Notes: generated by a model from the letters alone, not told the origin. A DNA stretch of 64,000 bases from JASLQO01 sp002327525 (GCA_030744435.1 JASLQO010000019.1:6100-70099), one strand, 5' to 3'; numbered from the stretch's first letter, positions 7,767 to 17,203 are shown. Numbers and translations: made by a program.

Positions 7767-8193
7767 CGTTGGCTTGTTTCTCTTCTACGGGTTTTTCGGT
7801 GGGGTCGTTTGCCAACGCCTCGGAGGATGCTCCGGCCTCGTCCCCGGCTGCGCCCGAACCTGGCCCGGTTTCGCGGGAACTCACCCCTGCCGTGCCGGGG
7901 TCGACGTCTCGAGCGGCAGCGGTCGTGGCCGAGATCGGCTCGTTGACAGAGCGTTTCACCTCTTTCTCGATACGCTTCATCTCGTCCATCACCGCCTCGT
8001 TGTGCAGTTGATGGCGGACCTCGTCCATGCCGATTTCCTTTTCGATCTCCGTTTTCACCGAATTGAAGCTGCGGCGCATGCGCCCGAACCAGAGGCCGAG
8101 TGTTCGCAGGGCCTCGGGCAGCCGGTCTGGCCCGATGACCAGCAGGCCGACCACGGCCACCAGCATCAGTTCGGGAAAGCCGATATCAAACAT
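7759..8193 (-). CDS. tatB: Sec-independent protein translocase TatB
   Basis: A 144-residue protein with the TatB N-terminus MFDIGFPELMLVAVVGLLVIGP: one transmembrane helix, then the GP hinge and an amphipathic helix (RLPEALRTLGLW). A long charged, Ala/Glu/Pro-rich cytoplasmic tail follows. TatB forms the receptor complex with TatC. The start overlaps the tatA stop by 8 bases and the stop overlaps tatC by 8, so the three genes form a compact translationally coupled operon. Confidence 0.95.
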   Translation of the reverse strand: MFDIGFPELMLVAVVGLLVIGPDRLPEALRTLGLWFGRMRRSFNSVKTEIEKEIGMDEVRHQLHNEAVMDEMKRIEKEVKRSVNEPISATTAAARDVDPGTAGVSSRETGPGSGAAGDEAGASSEALANDPTEKPVEEKQANDG

Positions 8194-8443
8194 TCGTGTT
8201 TTGTTTGCTTTCCGTCTGTTCGGGCTGTGAGGCGCCGTCGGTGTCGGGTGCGTTCACCTCGCCTTCGATCACCTTCTCAGCCTGGGCATTGTCAACCGCC
8301 TTGTCCTCGTCTGTCACCGCCGTGCGAAAGCCCTTGATCGCGTTGCCGAGATCGGAGCCGAGAGTCTTCAACCGCTTGGGGCCGAAGATGAGCAGCACGA
8401 TAGCGAGGATGACCAGTAGTTCAGTCATTCCAAAACCTGACAT
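8186..8443 (-). CDS. tatA: Sec-independent protein translocase TatA
   Basis: An 85-residue TatA protein: one N-terminal transmembrane helix (MTELLVILAIVLLIFGPKRL), the FGPKRL hinge, an amphipathic helix (LGSDLGNAIKGFR) and an acidic tail. TatA oligomers form the translocation element. A purine-rich AGGAGAT lies just upstream of the ATG. It is the first gene of tatABC and follows hisE after 85 bases, so the operon may have its own promoter in that gap. Confidence 0.95.
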   Translation of the reverse strand: MSGFGMTELLVILAIVLLIFGPKRLKTLGSDLGNAIKGFRTAVTDEDKAVDNAQAEKVIEGEVNAPDTDGASQPEQTESKQNTNV

Positions 8444-8528
8444 ATGGTATCTCCTTGTCGTTGCGCCCCATTATAAGACCACTGGCAGGTCGTGGGTGCC
8501 TGGCATTTGGGGCTGTTCTATCAGATGT

Positions 8529-8855
8529 TTATGTATCCCGGGTGGCTTTTTCAGTATGGCCCGAGATGCCGAAGCGCTCAGCGAGGGTGTCGAGCACCTC
8601 CTGCGGGTCCTGCCCGAGGTGTACCAGCATCACCAGGGTGTGAAACCATAGATCCGCTACCTCGCCGATGAGAGCGGCATCCGGCGTGCCGTGAGTCGTG
8701 TCTTTGGCGGCGAGAATGACTTCGGTTGCTTCCTCGCCCACTTTCTCGAGAATTTTGTTTGTCCCATCGGCATACAGCGAGGCCACGTAGGACTGCGCGG
8801 GATCAGCATCGCGGCGATCGGTCAGCACGCTGGTGAGTTGGGAGATGATGTCCAC
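8529..8855 (-). CDS. hisE: Phosphoribosyl-ATP pyrophosphatase (HisE)
   Basis: A 108-residue stand-alone HisE that hydrolyses phosphoribosyl-ATP to phosphoribosyl-AMP in histidine synthesis. The MazG-like alpha-helical motifs KVGEEATEVILAAK and EVADLWFHTLVML hold the metal-binding acidic residues. The start is GTG at 8853-8855 (VDIISQL), immediately after the ubiB stop with an ACGAGGA ribosome site 4 bases upstream; the longer frame reads into ubiB and has no homology. No other his genes are in the window. Confidence 0.92.
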   Translation of the reverse strand: MDIISQLTSVLTDRRDADPAQSYVASLYADGTNKILEKVGEEATEVILAAKDTTHGTPDAALIGEVADLWFHTLVMLVHLGQDPQEVLDTLAERFGISGHTEKATRDT

Positions 8856-8856
8856 A

Positions 8857-10521
8857 TTATCCTCGTAGCAGTAAGAAGGCCGCGGCGGCGGCGCTGAACA
8901 ACCCCGCTGAGGCTGTGAGAGTGTCCGTACCGTCAAAACCGTCCATCATGCGAGCGACCGGCTCCCACAGCAGAAAAGCGGCCACCACCGCAAGTGTCGC
9001 GCCCGCCCAGCGGCGCCAACGTTGCCCGCTACGTATCCGCGCGAGGTCCGAACGCAGCTCGGCGATTGCGGCACGTTGTTCGGCAAGGCCATGCTCCACC
9101 GCGCGCAGCTGCCGGCCGCTGTTGATGATTAGCTCCGGAAGCCTCGGCAGGTGTTCGAGTATCTGAGGCGCGGCCTCGGTGAAGCTGCGCATCGCCGCGA
9201 GCGGTCCCACACGCTTTGCCAGCCATTCGTCCATGAATGGCTTGGCAGTTTCCCAGAGATCCAATTGTGGGTACAGCTGCCTGCCGAGCCCTTCGATGTA
9301 GAGGAGGGTCTTCTGGAGCAGGACGAGCTGCGGCTGGATCTCCATCTGAAACTCGGCGGCAGTTCGGAACAGCTCCACGAGAAAGTGGGCAAAGGAGATT
9401 TCGTTCAGGGGTTTCGCGAAGATCGGGTCGCACACTTCCCGGATCACGCGTTCGAACTCGGCCTCGTCGGTGCTGTCGGGGATCCAGCCGGATTCCAGAT
9501 GCAGGCGCGCCACCTGGCGGTAGTCGCGATTAAAGAAGGCCACCAGGTTCCTCGCCAGATAGTCCTGATCCGACGGCGTGAGGCTGCCGACGATGGCGCA
9601 GTCCAGTGCTATGTAGCGGGGACTCTCCGGGTCCCGGGCATCGACGAAGATGTTGCCCGGGTGCATGTCGGCATGAAAGAAGTTGTGTACGAACACCTGG
9701 GTAAAAAAAGTCTGTACGCCTCGGTTGGCGAGAACTTCCATGTTCACACCGGCCTCGTGCAGCTGATCGACCTGGCCGATTGGGATGCCGGTTATACGTT
9801 CGAGAACGAGCACGTTGTCACGAGTGAGATGCCGGTGCACGCGCGGTACGTACAGCAGCTGCGAGGCAGCGAAATTCTGGCGCAGCTGTTGCGTGTTGGC
9901 CGCCTCCTGTCGCATGTCGAGCTCTTTGAGTATCGTGGCTGCATAATCCGCCACCACCTCCGGAAGATGCAGCCGGCGCAGCGCTCGAATACGCTCATGC
10001 ACCCAACTGGCGAGCCAGCGCAGCACTTCGAGGTCGTCCCCGATCACGGGTGCGATGTCCGGCCGTACCACCTTGACCACTACTTGCGAACCGTCTCGCA
10101 GCACGGCGCCGTGCACCTGCGCGATGGAGGCTGAGGCGATAGGGTTTTCGTCGAAACTCCGTATGTGCTCCTCATAGCTCTCGCCGAGCGCGGCGCGGGT
10201 CAGATCTCGTGCCACAGGCCCCGGAAAGGGCGGGACATCGTCCTGTAGGCGTGTGAGCTCATCTGCGATCTCGGGCGGTAGCAGATCGCGTCGGGTGGAG
10301 AGTAACTGGCCGAATTTGACGAAAACCGGCCCCAGGGTTTCCAGCGCCATGCGCAGACGCACCCCCGGGGGCTGGGGGTCTTTGGGCAGCCAGCGGGAGG
10401 GGGCGGCCCGGGCGAACGTGCGTATCCACCAGGGCAGGTTCTGGAGTCCCTCTTCAGGCAGCAACTCGTCGAGGCGGTAGCGGATGAAGGTGCGAACGAT
10501 AATGGCCAGGCGCCGTTTCAT
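8857..10521 (-). CDS. ubiB: UbiB, ABC1/ADCK-family ATPase of ubiquinone synthesis
   Basis: A protein of about 554 residues of the atypical-kinase ABC1 family, needed for aerobic ubiquinone synthesis as a membrane-associated ATPase. The family hallmark KxGQ is seen as KFGQLLSTRRDLLPPEIADEL, followed by the Ala-rich loop ASIAQVHGA, HADMHPGNIFVD and ALDCAIVG (catalytic Asp region). Two hydrophobic segments at the C-terminus anchor it in the membrane. The start MKRRLAIIVR (10521) overlaps the ubiJ stop by 4 bases (ATGA). It lies in the conserved ubiE-ubiJ-ubiB order. Confidence 0.95.
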   Translation of the reverse strand: MKRRLAIIVRTFIRYRLDELLPEEGLQNLPWWIRTFARAAPSRWLPKDPQPPGVRLRMALETLGPVFVKFGQLLSTRRDLLPPEIADELTRLQDDVPPFPGPVARDLTRAALGESYEEHIRSFDENPIASASIAQVHGAVLRDGSQVVVKVVRPDIAPVIGDDLEVLRWLASWVHERIRALRRLHLPEVVADYAATILKELDMRQEAANTQQLRQNFAASQLLYVPRVHRHLTRDNVLVLERITGIPIGQVDQLHEAGVNMEVLANRGVQTFFTQVFVHNFFHADMHPGNIFVDARDPESPRYIALDCAIVGSLTPSDQDYLARNLVAFFNRDYRQVARLHLESGWIPDSTDEAEFERVIREVCDPIFAKPLNEISFAHFLVELFRTAAEFQMEIQPQLVLLQKTLLYIEGLGRQLYPQLDLWETAKPFMDEWLAKRVGPLAAMRSFTEAAPQILEHLPRLPELIINSGRQLRAVEHGLAEQRAAIAELRSDLARIRSGQRWRRWAGATLAVVAAFLLWEPVARMMDGFDGTDTLTASAGLFSAAAAAFLLLRG

Positions 10522-11123
10522 GACGCTGACTCCGGGGAATTCTGGTTCCGGTAGTCGCGTTCGCACAAGTCCACACGTGCATCGAGCCGGTCGATTCGCG
10601 CGCGCAGTGCGTCGAGCCGCTCAAGAAATGCGTCGGCCGAGGGGCGGGTTGTGTAATGCCCGGCGGCGAAGTCGCGGGCGGCATCGCTGGCGGCCTCCAT
10701 AGCAGAGCGAAATGTCGCCACCGCCAGTTCCACGGCTCCCGTGAGCATCTGCGTCGTGTCCGTGTTGAGGTATGGTTCCAGCGGAGCGGCCGGATCCGGC
10801 GCGATGCTCCGGAAGATGTCCGCGAGTTCCGCGAGCAGCGTGTCATCCCCCTCTATCTCGATTCCGGATTGGGCGCTGGCAGCAGCGTTGAACAGCATAG
10901 CGAGCAGCTGCGGCGGATTACCACGGACTATGACGTGGGGGCGCACGCGATCGGCGTTGGCGATACTGAAGGCGTCAGCTTCGATGATGAGGTCAGCGGC
11001 CACCGGTGGCAGGTGGGATTCGATGCGCAGACGGCGTCCCGACAATGCCTCGAGGCGAGCCTTGCGAGTTGGATCCAGGGCGAGCGCCGCGTTCGCGAGC
11101 GCTCCCGCCAAGCCGCTCAACAT
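10518..11123 (-). CDS. ubiJ: UbiJ, ubiquinone biosynthesis accessory factor (SCP2 domain)
   Basis: A protein of about 201 residues that by position and pattern is UbiJ, the lipid-binding scaffold of the aerobic ubiquinone complex. The N-terminal half carries an SCP2-like fold (RLRIESHLPPVAADLIIEAD, then SGIEIEGDDTLLAELADIF). The C-terminal half ends in a coiled coil (DAFLERLDALRARIDRLDARVD). The start is uncertain: ATG at 11123 aligns with the E. coli start region, and a GTG at 11141, 4 bases past the ubiE stop, would add six residues. It sits between ubiE and ubiB, the usual order. Confidence 0.88.
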   Translation of the reverse strand: MLSGLAGALANAALALDPTRKARLEALSGRRLRIESHLPPVAADLIIEADAFSIANADRVRPHVIVRGNPPQLLAMLFNAAASAQSGIEIEGDDTLLAELADIFRSIAPDPAAPLEPYLNTDTTQMLTGAVELAVATFRSAMEAASDAARDFAAGHYTTRPSADAFLERLDALRARIDRLDARVDLCERDYRNQNSPESAS

Positions 11124-11145
11124 TTCGTTTGCTGCTGTCACGAAG

Positions 11146-11886
11146 CTACGCCACGCCTGTGTGTATGGCTGCGATCCCGCCGGCCAAGTTGTGGTATTCC
11201 ACGTCAGCGAATCCGGCATCTTCCATCATCAGCTTCAGGCCTTCCTGATTCGGGTGCACGGCAATGGACTCCACCAGGTAGCGGTAGCTGTGATCATCGT
11301 TGACCACCAGACGCCCTATGGGCGGCCAGAAGGTCTGAAATGCCTGGTATGCGCTTTGTAACAGGGGGTGCTGGGGTTTGGAGAACTCCAGCACCACAAG
11401 TGTGCCCCCGGGCCTCAAAACGCGCAACAGTTCTTCGAACGCCACGAGCTTGTCGGTGAAATTGCGCAGGCCAAAGGCAATGGTCGCGCAGTCGAAACTG
11501 TCACTGGCGAATGACAGCTCCTCGGCGCTGGTGCGGCAGAAACGCACGTCCGGGTGCCCCTCGTCCAGCAGGCGGTCCCGGCCCACCTCCATCATGGCGG
11601 CATTGATGTCCGCGAGTACCACGCAACCTCCGGGTGCGACCGCGGGTGCTAGCAACGCGCTCATGTCGCCGGTACCTCCGGCGAGATCCAGAACGCAGTC
11701 GCCGGGCTGCGCGCCGGTCATCTCGACGGCCATACGCTTCATCAGCCGGTGAGTGCCGAGCGACATGACATCGTTCATCACATCGTAGCGCTGCGCAACC
11801 GATGCAAATACACCCCCGACAAGGCGGGTTTTCTCCTCGGGCGTGACTTCTGCATGACCAAATTGCACTTTCGAATCGTCGCTCAT
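11146..11886 (-). CDS. ubiE: UbiE/MenG C-methyltransferase
   Basis: A 246-residue class I SAM-dependent methyltransferase of ubiquinone (and menaquinone where present) synthesis. Motifs: KTRLVGGVFASVAQRYDVMNDVMSLGTHR near the N-terminus, the SAM-binding VLDLAGGTGDMSALL, the acidic VLADINAAMM, and the C-terminal GLRNFTDK. The length matches E. coli UbiE (251). First of the ubiE-ubiJ-ubiB group; an 86-base gap separates it from the DUF971 gene upstream. Confidence 0.96.
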   Translation of the reverse strand: MSDDSKVQFGHAEVTPEEKTRLVGGVFASVAQRYDVMNDVMSLGTHRLMKRMAVEMTGAQPGDCVLDLAGGTGDMSALLAPAVAPGGCVVLADINAAMMEVGRDRLLDEGHPDVRFCRTSAEELSFASDSFDCATIAFGLRNFTDKLVAFEELLRVLRPGGTLVVLEFSKPQHPLLQSAYQAFQTFWPPIGRLVVNDDHSYRYLVESIAVHPNQEGLKLMMEDAGFADVEYHNLAGGIAAIHTGVA

Positions 11887-11972
11887 GAGTGCGGGACGGT
11901 TGCTCGTGGCAGGGAGGGGGATATTATCGCGATTGTCGGGTGAACAGGCGGGAATTTGGGTGCAGTGATCGG

Positions 11973-12353
11973 CTATCTCGGGGTGAAGTGCCCAACCGGG
12001 ATGGTCGGCAGGCGCGAAGCGTTGGCGGCCTCGATCTCTGAAAGGTAGTCGTTCCAGTAGCGTTCACGATTCTCGCCGAGATCGTGCAGATAATCCCAGG
12101 CATAGATACCGGAATCGTGACCATCGTCGAACTGAATCCGGATCGCGTAGTTGCCAACCGGTTCGATCGCCTCGATACATACGTGTTTCTTGCCGGTTTG
12201 CAACTGGCGCTCGTCCGGACTGTGGCCACGTACCTCTGCCGAGGGCGAATACACTCGCAGCAGTTCAGCCGTGAGACTGAACACCTTCTGCCCGAAGGTC
12301 AGCTCCAGTGTCTTCGAGCGCGAGTGGTAGGTAATGTCGGTAGGTGCGATCAC
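11973..12353 (-). CDS. DUF971 (gamma-butyrobetaine hydroxylase-like N-terminal domain) protein
   Basis: A 126-residue protein made of one DUF971 domain, the small Zn-binding-type fold found at the N-terminus of gamma-butyrobetaine hydroxylases. The segments RSKTLELTFG, LTAELLRVYSPSAEVRGH and DDGHDSGIYAWDYLHDLG are typical. In gammaproteobacteria this gene is often found right after hslU, as here (17-base gap). The function is not established; stand-alone DUF971 proteins have been linked to Fe-S or ubiquinone-related processes mainly by gene context. Confidence 0.85.
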   Translation of the reverse strand: MIAPTDITYHSRSKTLELTFGQKVFSLTAELLRVYSPSAEVRGHSPDERQLQTGKKHVCIEAIEPVGNYAIRIQFDDGHDSGIYAWDYLHDLGENRERYWNDYLSEIEAANASRLPTIPVGHFTPR

Positions 12354-12370
12354 GGTCTCCGAGGTACTCG

Positions 12371-13708
12371 TCAGAGAATATAGCGCGAAAGATCCTGATC
12401 CGCTGCGAGATCGCCCAGGTGCTCGTCCACGTAAGCGGCATCCACGGTCAACGATTCGGATGAAGACTCGGTGGCCCCGTAGGAGACGTCGTCCAGAAGA
12501 CGCTCCATCACCGTGTGCAGGCGCCGCGCTCCGATATTCTCGGTATTCTCATTGACGTGCCAGGCCAGCTGCGCGATACGCTCGAGACCGTCTTCCGTGA
12601 ACTGCAGCCCGAGGCCCTCGGTGGCGAGCAGTGCCTGATACTGCTCGGTGAGTGATGCATCCGGTTCCACCAGAATACGCCGGAAGTCATCCGGGCTGAG
12701 GGCTGCGAGCTCGACGCGAATGGGAAGACGGCCTTGCAGTTCGGGGATCAGATCCGAGGGTTTCGACAGGTGAAAGGCACCGGATGCGATGAACAGAATA
12801 TGGTCGGTCTTCACCATCCCGTATTTGGTCGACACGGTGCAACCCTCGATCAGCGGCAGCAGATCGCGCTGAACCCCCTCCCTTGATACGTCGGCGCCAC
12901 TGGTCTCACCTCGTCTGGCGCACTTGTCGAGTTCGTCAAGAAAGACGATGCCGGTCTGCTCGACGGCGTCTACCGCATGAGTCTTGATCTCGTCCTCGTT
13001 CACGAGCTTCGCAGCCTCTTCCTCACTCAGTTTGCGCAGCGCGTCCTTGATCTTCAGGCGCACCGAGCGAGGTTTGCCGCCGCCGAGGTTCGAGAACATG
13101 CTCGAGAGCTGATTGGTCATCTCCTCCATGCCGGGCGGTGCCATGATCTCGACACCTACCTGAGGCGTCTCGATGTCGATGTCGATCTCCTTTTCGTCCA
13201 GCTCGCCCTCGCGCAGCCTTTTTCGGAAAAGCTGCCGGGTGGTAGAATCCTCGTCGCCTTCGCGCTCTGGCGTGAAACCCGTGCTCTGGCGTGGAGCCGG
13301 CAGGAGGACGTCCAGAATACGTTCCTCGGCCAGGTCGTCGGCGCGATGTTGAACCCGTGCCATCTGGTCTTCGCGCAGCATCTTGACCGCGACGTCGGTG
13401 AGATCGCGCACGATCGACTCTACGTCCCGACCGACGTAGCCGACTTCCGTGAATTTGGTGGCTTCGACTTTGATGAACGGTGCGCTGGCAAGCCGCGCCA
13501 GGCGGCGTGCGATCTCCGTTTTACCAACGCCCGTCGGCCCGATCATGAGAATGTTCTTGGGCGTGATCTCATCGCGCATCTCCTCGTCGAGCTGCATGCG
13601 ACGCCAGCGATTGCGCAGCGCTATGGCGACCGCGCGCTTGGCTGCGTCCTGGCCGATGATGTGCTTGTCCAGCTCATGGACGATTTCGCGGGGAGTCATC
13701 ACGGTCAT
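12371..13708 (-). CDS. hslU: ATP-dependent protease ATPase subunit HslU
   Basis: A 445-residue AAA+ unfoldase of the HslUV (ClpYQ) protease. The N-terminal MTPREIVHELDKHIIGQ, Walker A GPTGVGKTEIA, the pore segment EVGYVGRDVES, Walker B GIVFLDELDK, the SREGVQRDLLPLIEG sensor region, and the C-terminal DLSRYIL tail that docks into HslV are all present. The start overlaps the hslV stop (TGATG). Confidence 0.97.
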   Translation of the reverse strand: MTVMTPREIVHELDKHIIGQDAAKRAVAIALRNRWRRMQLDEEMRDEITPKNILMIGPTGVGKTEIARRLARLASAPFIKVEATKFTEVGYVGRDVESIVRDLTDVAVKMLREDQMARVQHRADDLAEERILDVLLPAPRQSTGFTPEREGDEDSTTRQLFRKRLREGELDEKEIDIDIETPQVGVEIMAPPGMEEMTNQLSSMFSNLGGGKPRSVRLKIKDALRKLSEEEAAKLVNEDEIKTHAVDAVEQTGIVFLDELDKCARRGETSGADVSREGVQRDLLPLIEGCTVSTKYGMVKTDHILFIASGAFHLSKPSDLIPELQGRLPIRVELAALSPDDFRRILVEPDASLTEQYQALLATEGLGLQFTEDGLERIAQLAWHVNENTENIGARRLHTVMERLLDDVSYGATESSSESLTVDAAYVDEHLGDLAADQDLSRYIL

Positions 13709-14253
13709 CAGGTATCGATCTCCAGCACTTCGATGGTTCTGTGGTGGTTGGTGTAGATGCAGATGTCGGCAGCGATTTCGAGCGAACGATCAACGATGTC
13801 GTGGGCGGAGAGTTCTGTTGCGTCCACCAGGGCACGGGCGGCTGCCTGCGCGTACGGTCCTCCTGAGCCGATGGCAATGAGCCCGGCTTCGGGTTCGATG
13901 ACGTCGCCCGTGCCGCTGATCATCAAGCTCACATTGACGTCTGCCACCACCAGCAGTGCCTCGAGACGCCGCAACACCCGGTCGGAGCGCCAGTCCTTGG
14001 CGAGCTCGACGGCGGCACGAGTGAGATTGCCGTGGAACTTTTCGAGCATGCCCTCGAAGCGCTCGAACAGAGTGAACGCATCGGCTGTGCCGCCGGCGAA
14101 ACCCGCCAACACCTTGCCGTCGTGAAATCGCCGCACCTTGACGGCATTGCCCTTCATGATGGTGTTACCCATCGAAACCTGACCGTCACCGCCGAGCGCG
14201 AGCTGACCTTCGCGCCGCACGCAGACGATGGTGGTGCCTCTGAACTGTTGCAT
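13708..14253 (-). CDS. hslV: ATP-dependent protease proteolytic subunit HslV
   Basis: A 181-residue proteasome-beta-like Ntn peptidase. The predicted mature N-terminal threonine is in MQQFRG/TTIVCVRREG (T7), so a short propeptide is removed. GGDGQVSMGNTIMKGNAVKVR and GGPYAQAAARAL are family signatures. The stop codon overlaps the hslU start, consistent with a single operon. The 129 bases upstream hold no gene. Confidence 0.97.
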   Translation of the reverse strand: MQQFRGTTIVCVRREGQLALGGDGQVSMGNTIMKGNAVKVRRFHDGKVLAGFAGGTADAFTLFERFEGMLEKFHGNLTRAAVELAKDWRSDRVLRRLEALLVVADVNVSLMISGTGDVIEPEAGLIAIGSGGPYAQAAARALVDATELSAHDIVDRSLEIAADICIYTNHHRTIEVLEIDT

Positions 14254-14382
14254 GGATAGTTGGTCCTGACTCGAGAAAATAACGACCGCCGCGGGAGTAT
14301 TGTCGGCCGTGCTTACCCGTTGGTGATAGTGGGGATGGGGTGGGTCGATTTCAAGTGAATACCCTGCCGTGGTGTAGGCTCC

Positions 14383-15036
14383 CTAGATGAAGATCGCCTG
14401 TAAATCCTGCCGGCGCAGCGCCGTCATGGCACGGTTGGCCTCCGTATTGTTCTCGAACGGTCCCACCGTGACCCTGTACCAGATGCCGGTGTCGATCTGA
14501 ACTCTCGCCATGACGACCGGTAGATTCTGCAACAGCAGCTGCGCCCGCAAGGCCTCGGCATCGCTCTCCTCGCGAAAGGATGCGGCCTGAATGAGAATCT
14601 TCTTTCCCGCGATGGCAGAAGCCGGCTCACGAGGCAGTGGCTGGTAAACGCTCGTGTCAGCACGTACTTCGCTGGAAGACAGAATGTCGTGAAACTCGAA
14701 CTTCATGGGCTGCGGTGGCGTCTGGGTGGTGCTCGCCGAAGGGGCGGCGTCGGGTTGGTTCCAGAGTTCCGGCAGCCACGCGCCTAGAATGACGACGGCG
14801 GCGCCCAGTAACGCACCGGCGGAGAAGCTCGGCCCATGGAAAAGCGGTGCGGCTGCCCGGGTCTTTTTTCGCGGGTCGGGTTTGCGTGGCGCCTTGCGCC
14901 TTGTCACGGTGCGCGTCTTGTTCGTGGAAGAGGCCTGTTTTCGCGCTGCCTTGTTCTTTTCACCACTTTTCGTGCCACTTCGAACGCCCGCTCTTGCGTT
15001 GTTTCTCGAAGCGTAGTCGCGTCGCGTGGTGGCCAT
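14383..15036 (-). CDS. SPOR-domain protein, FtsN-like
   Basis: A protein of about 217 residues with the architecture of FtsN-type cell-division proteins. A very basic cytoplasmic N-terminus (Lys/Arg/Thr-rich) of about 70 residues is followed by one transmembrane helix (FSAGALLGAAVVILGAWL), a short periplasmic linker and a C-terminal SPOR domain (KKILIQAASFREESDAEALRAQL to ALRRQDLQAIFI) that binds denuded glycan strands at the septum. It lies between priA and hslV, a position where ftsN-like genes occur in many gammaproteobacteria. The start MATTRRDYASR (15036) gives the usual N-terminus. The essential FtsN motif in the linker cannot be judged by eye. Confidence 0.85.
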   Translation of the reverse strand: MATTRRDYASRNNARAGVRSGTKSGEKNKAARKQASSTNKTRTVTRRKAPRKPDPRKKTRAAAPLFHGPSFSAGALLGAAVVILGAWLPELWNQPDAAPSASTTQTPPQPMKFEFHDILSSSEVRADTSVYQPLPREPASAIAGKKILIQAASFREESDAEALRAQLLLQNLPVVMARVQIDTGIWYRVTVGPFENNTEANRAMTALRRQDLQAIFI

Positions 15037-15070
15037 GGAGCGCAATGATAGCAGTGCATCGAACGGGGCG

Positions 15071-17203
15071 TCAGAAAGTGTCGTAGGGATCGACGTCGAT
15101 GGCCCAGCGCACGCCCCGCGGCGCGGCTGTACCGCGCAGTCGCCGTATTGCGGAGTGCAACGGGCCGCGATCGTCGGCCAACAGCATCAGCTGATGACGG
15201 TGACGATTGGCGACCCGCGTGATGGGCGCGGGCGCAGGACCGTAGACTTCGGCACCGGATACCCGCTGCTTCAGTGTCTGCAGAAAGCCCGCCGCCGCGG
15301 CGGAAGACTCACTCTCGGCGCGCAGCAGCGCCATGGGACGAAAGGGCGGCAGACCAGCCGCCTCGCGCACGTCCAGTTCTACCGCCGCGAAACCCGCGTA
15401 GTCGGTTTCGATGAGACTCGTCAGCACGGGATTGTCGGGCTGCATGGACTGAATCCAGACTTCTCCGGGCTTCCCGGCGCGGCCGGCCCGGCCTGCGACC
15501 TGGATAATGAGCTGAGCGGTTCGTTCCGGTGCGCGAAAATCCGCGCTCAGGAATCCGGCGTCGGCATTGACGGTCGCCACCAGCGTGACATTGGAGAAGT
15601 CGTGTCCCTTGGCCAGTAACTGCGTACCGATGAGAATGGCCGGCTCACCCGTGTGAATCTGTGCCAGGTGATCTTCGAGACGCTGTTGTGAGCGTACCGA
15701 GTCGCGGTCGATCCGGTATACGGGCGTACCTGGAAACAGCTCTATCAGTCCCTGTTCGGTGCGCTGCGTACCCACGCCTACCGCCTTCAGTGCAGCCTCG
15801 TTTTCGCACTCCGGGCATTGCGCGGGTAAAGGCTGACGAATACCGCAGTGATGACAGATCAGGCCGGCAGGAGTGCGGTGCATGGTCAGGCGTGCATCGC
15901 ACCGAGGACAAAGTGCCTGCCAGCCGCAGGCGGTACACAGGCAGGTCGGCGCGAACCCGCGTCGATTGAGGAACACCAGTACCTGTCCACCCGCGTCGAT
16001 ATGGCGGCGGATGATGTGCACCAGTGGATTGCTGATCCCATCCCGGGTGCTGTGTCCTCGCGTATCCAGCACGTGTAGCGAGGGCAGGGGCGCGCCCGTG
16101 GCGCGAGTGAACAGGTGCACGTGCCGGTAGCGGCCACGGCGTGCATTCAGCAGGGATTCCAGTGACGGCGTGGCGCTGCCGAGTATCAGCGGGATGCCCA
16201 GTGCATGGGCGCGCTTCACCGCTGCATCGCGTGCGGAGTATCGCAGGCCCTCGGTCTGTTTGAACGAGCCGTCGTGCTCTTCGTCCACTACGATGAGCCC
16301 GAGATCCTCGAACGGAGTCAGCACCGCGGAGCGCGTACCGACCAGGATACGGGCTTCGCCGCTTCTGCACTTCAGCCATGTCTGTAGACGCTCGCCGTCA
16401 GCGAGATTCGAGTGCAGCACGTGCGTGCGCCCGAAACGGCGCTTGAAACGCGTCAGGGTCTGCGGTGTGAGTGCGATTTCGGGAACCAGTACCATGACCT
16501 GCCGGCCTGACGCCAAAACGCGCGCGATGTGACGCAGGTAGACCTCGGTCTTGCCGCTTCCGGTAACGCCTTCGATGAGCGTGGCGCTAAATCCTTGCGA
16601 GGGTTCGCCGAGTGCCTCGACGGCGCTGACCTGCTCGGCGGTGAGAGTGGGTGGATTGTCGAGGACCGGTTCGGGATCGCCGGCTTCGACCAGACCCTTG
16701 CCGACCAGGGCGTCGAGCATGGCGGTGGTGAATCCGGCGGCGCGGATCTCGGCAGCCGTGCGCGGTCCGACGCGGCCAAGATGGTCGAACAGGGCCCGCT
16801 GGCGTGGTGCGCGTTCGAGCCTGGCTTCTTCCACCGCGGTACGCCACCAGGTTTCTGGCTGGACGTCGAGATCGGCCCCTCGCGCGGCGCTGGTGGGCAG
16901 GATGGTGTGCAGAACTTCGCCGAGCGGATGGTGGTAGTACTCGGAGAGCCACGTCGCGAGATCGAACACTTCCTGTCCCAGACAGTTGTGATCGTCGAGT
17001 ACTTCGGTGAGGGGTTTCAGTCTCTCGTGAGCGTGCGGGGGATCGGCGTCGGTGCAGACACCGACCAATGAGCGGCCGGAGAAATCGGCCCGCACACGTG
17101 CGCCGGGAACGGGTACAACCATCCCGTCTGGCACCGAGTAGTCGAAGCTGCTAAACAGCGGTGCGGGCATGGCCACACGTACCGTACGCGTACCGGTTGT
17201 CAT
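15071..17203 (-). CDS. priA: Primosomal replication helicase PriA
   Basis: A 710-residue SF2 helicase that restarts stalled replication forks. It has the 3-prime-DNA-binding N-terminal domain (to about residue 100), Walker A GVTGSGKTEVYL, the DEEH box (VVDEEHDGSFKQ), and the eight-cysteine zinc region (CLCTACGWQALCPRCD to CHHCG to CPEC). Helicase motifs V and VI follow (GTQLLAKGHDF, VAGRAGRAGKPGEV). The gene is divergent from rpmE, the common gammaproteobacterial arrangement. Confidence 0.96.
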   Translation of the reverse strand: MTTGTRTVRVAMPAPLFSSFDYSVPDGMVVPVPGARVRADFSGRSLVGVCTDADPPHAHERLKPLTEVLDDHNCLGQEVFDLATWLSEYYHHPLGEVLHTILPTSAARGADLDVQPETWWRTAVEEARLERAPRQRALFDHLGRVGPRTAAEIRAAGFTTAMLDALVGKGLVEAGDPEPVLDNPPTLTAEQVSAVEALGEPSQGFSATLIEGVTGSGKTEVYLRHIARVLASGRQVMVLVPEIALTPQTLTRFKRRFGRTHVLHSNLADGERLQTWLKCRSGEARILVGTRSAVLTPFEDLGLIVVDEEHDGSFKQTEGLRYSARDAAVKRAHALGIPLILGSATPSLESLLNARRGRYRHVHLFTRATGAPLPSLHVLDTRGHSTRDGISNPLVHIIRRHIDAGGQVLVFLNRRGFAPTCLCTACGWQALCPRCDARLTMHRTPAGLICHHCGIRQPLPAQCPECENEAALKAVGVGTQRTEQGLIELFPGTPVYRIDRDSVRSQQRLEDHLAQIHTGEPAILIGTQLLAKGHDFSNVTLVATVNADAGFLSADFRAPERTAQLIIQVAGRAGRAGKPGEVWIQSMQPDNPVLTSLIETDYAGFAAVELDVREAAGLPPFRPMALLRAESESSAAAAGFLQTLKQRVSGAEVYGPAPAPITRVANRHRHQLMLLADDRGPLHSAIRRLRGTAAPRGVRWAIDVDPYDTF

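Noticed and set aside
9151..10134. A 327-codon plus-strand frame antisense to ubiB
   Set aside because: Shadow frame caused by high GC at third positions; ubiB on the minus strand is complete.
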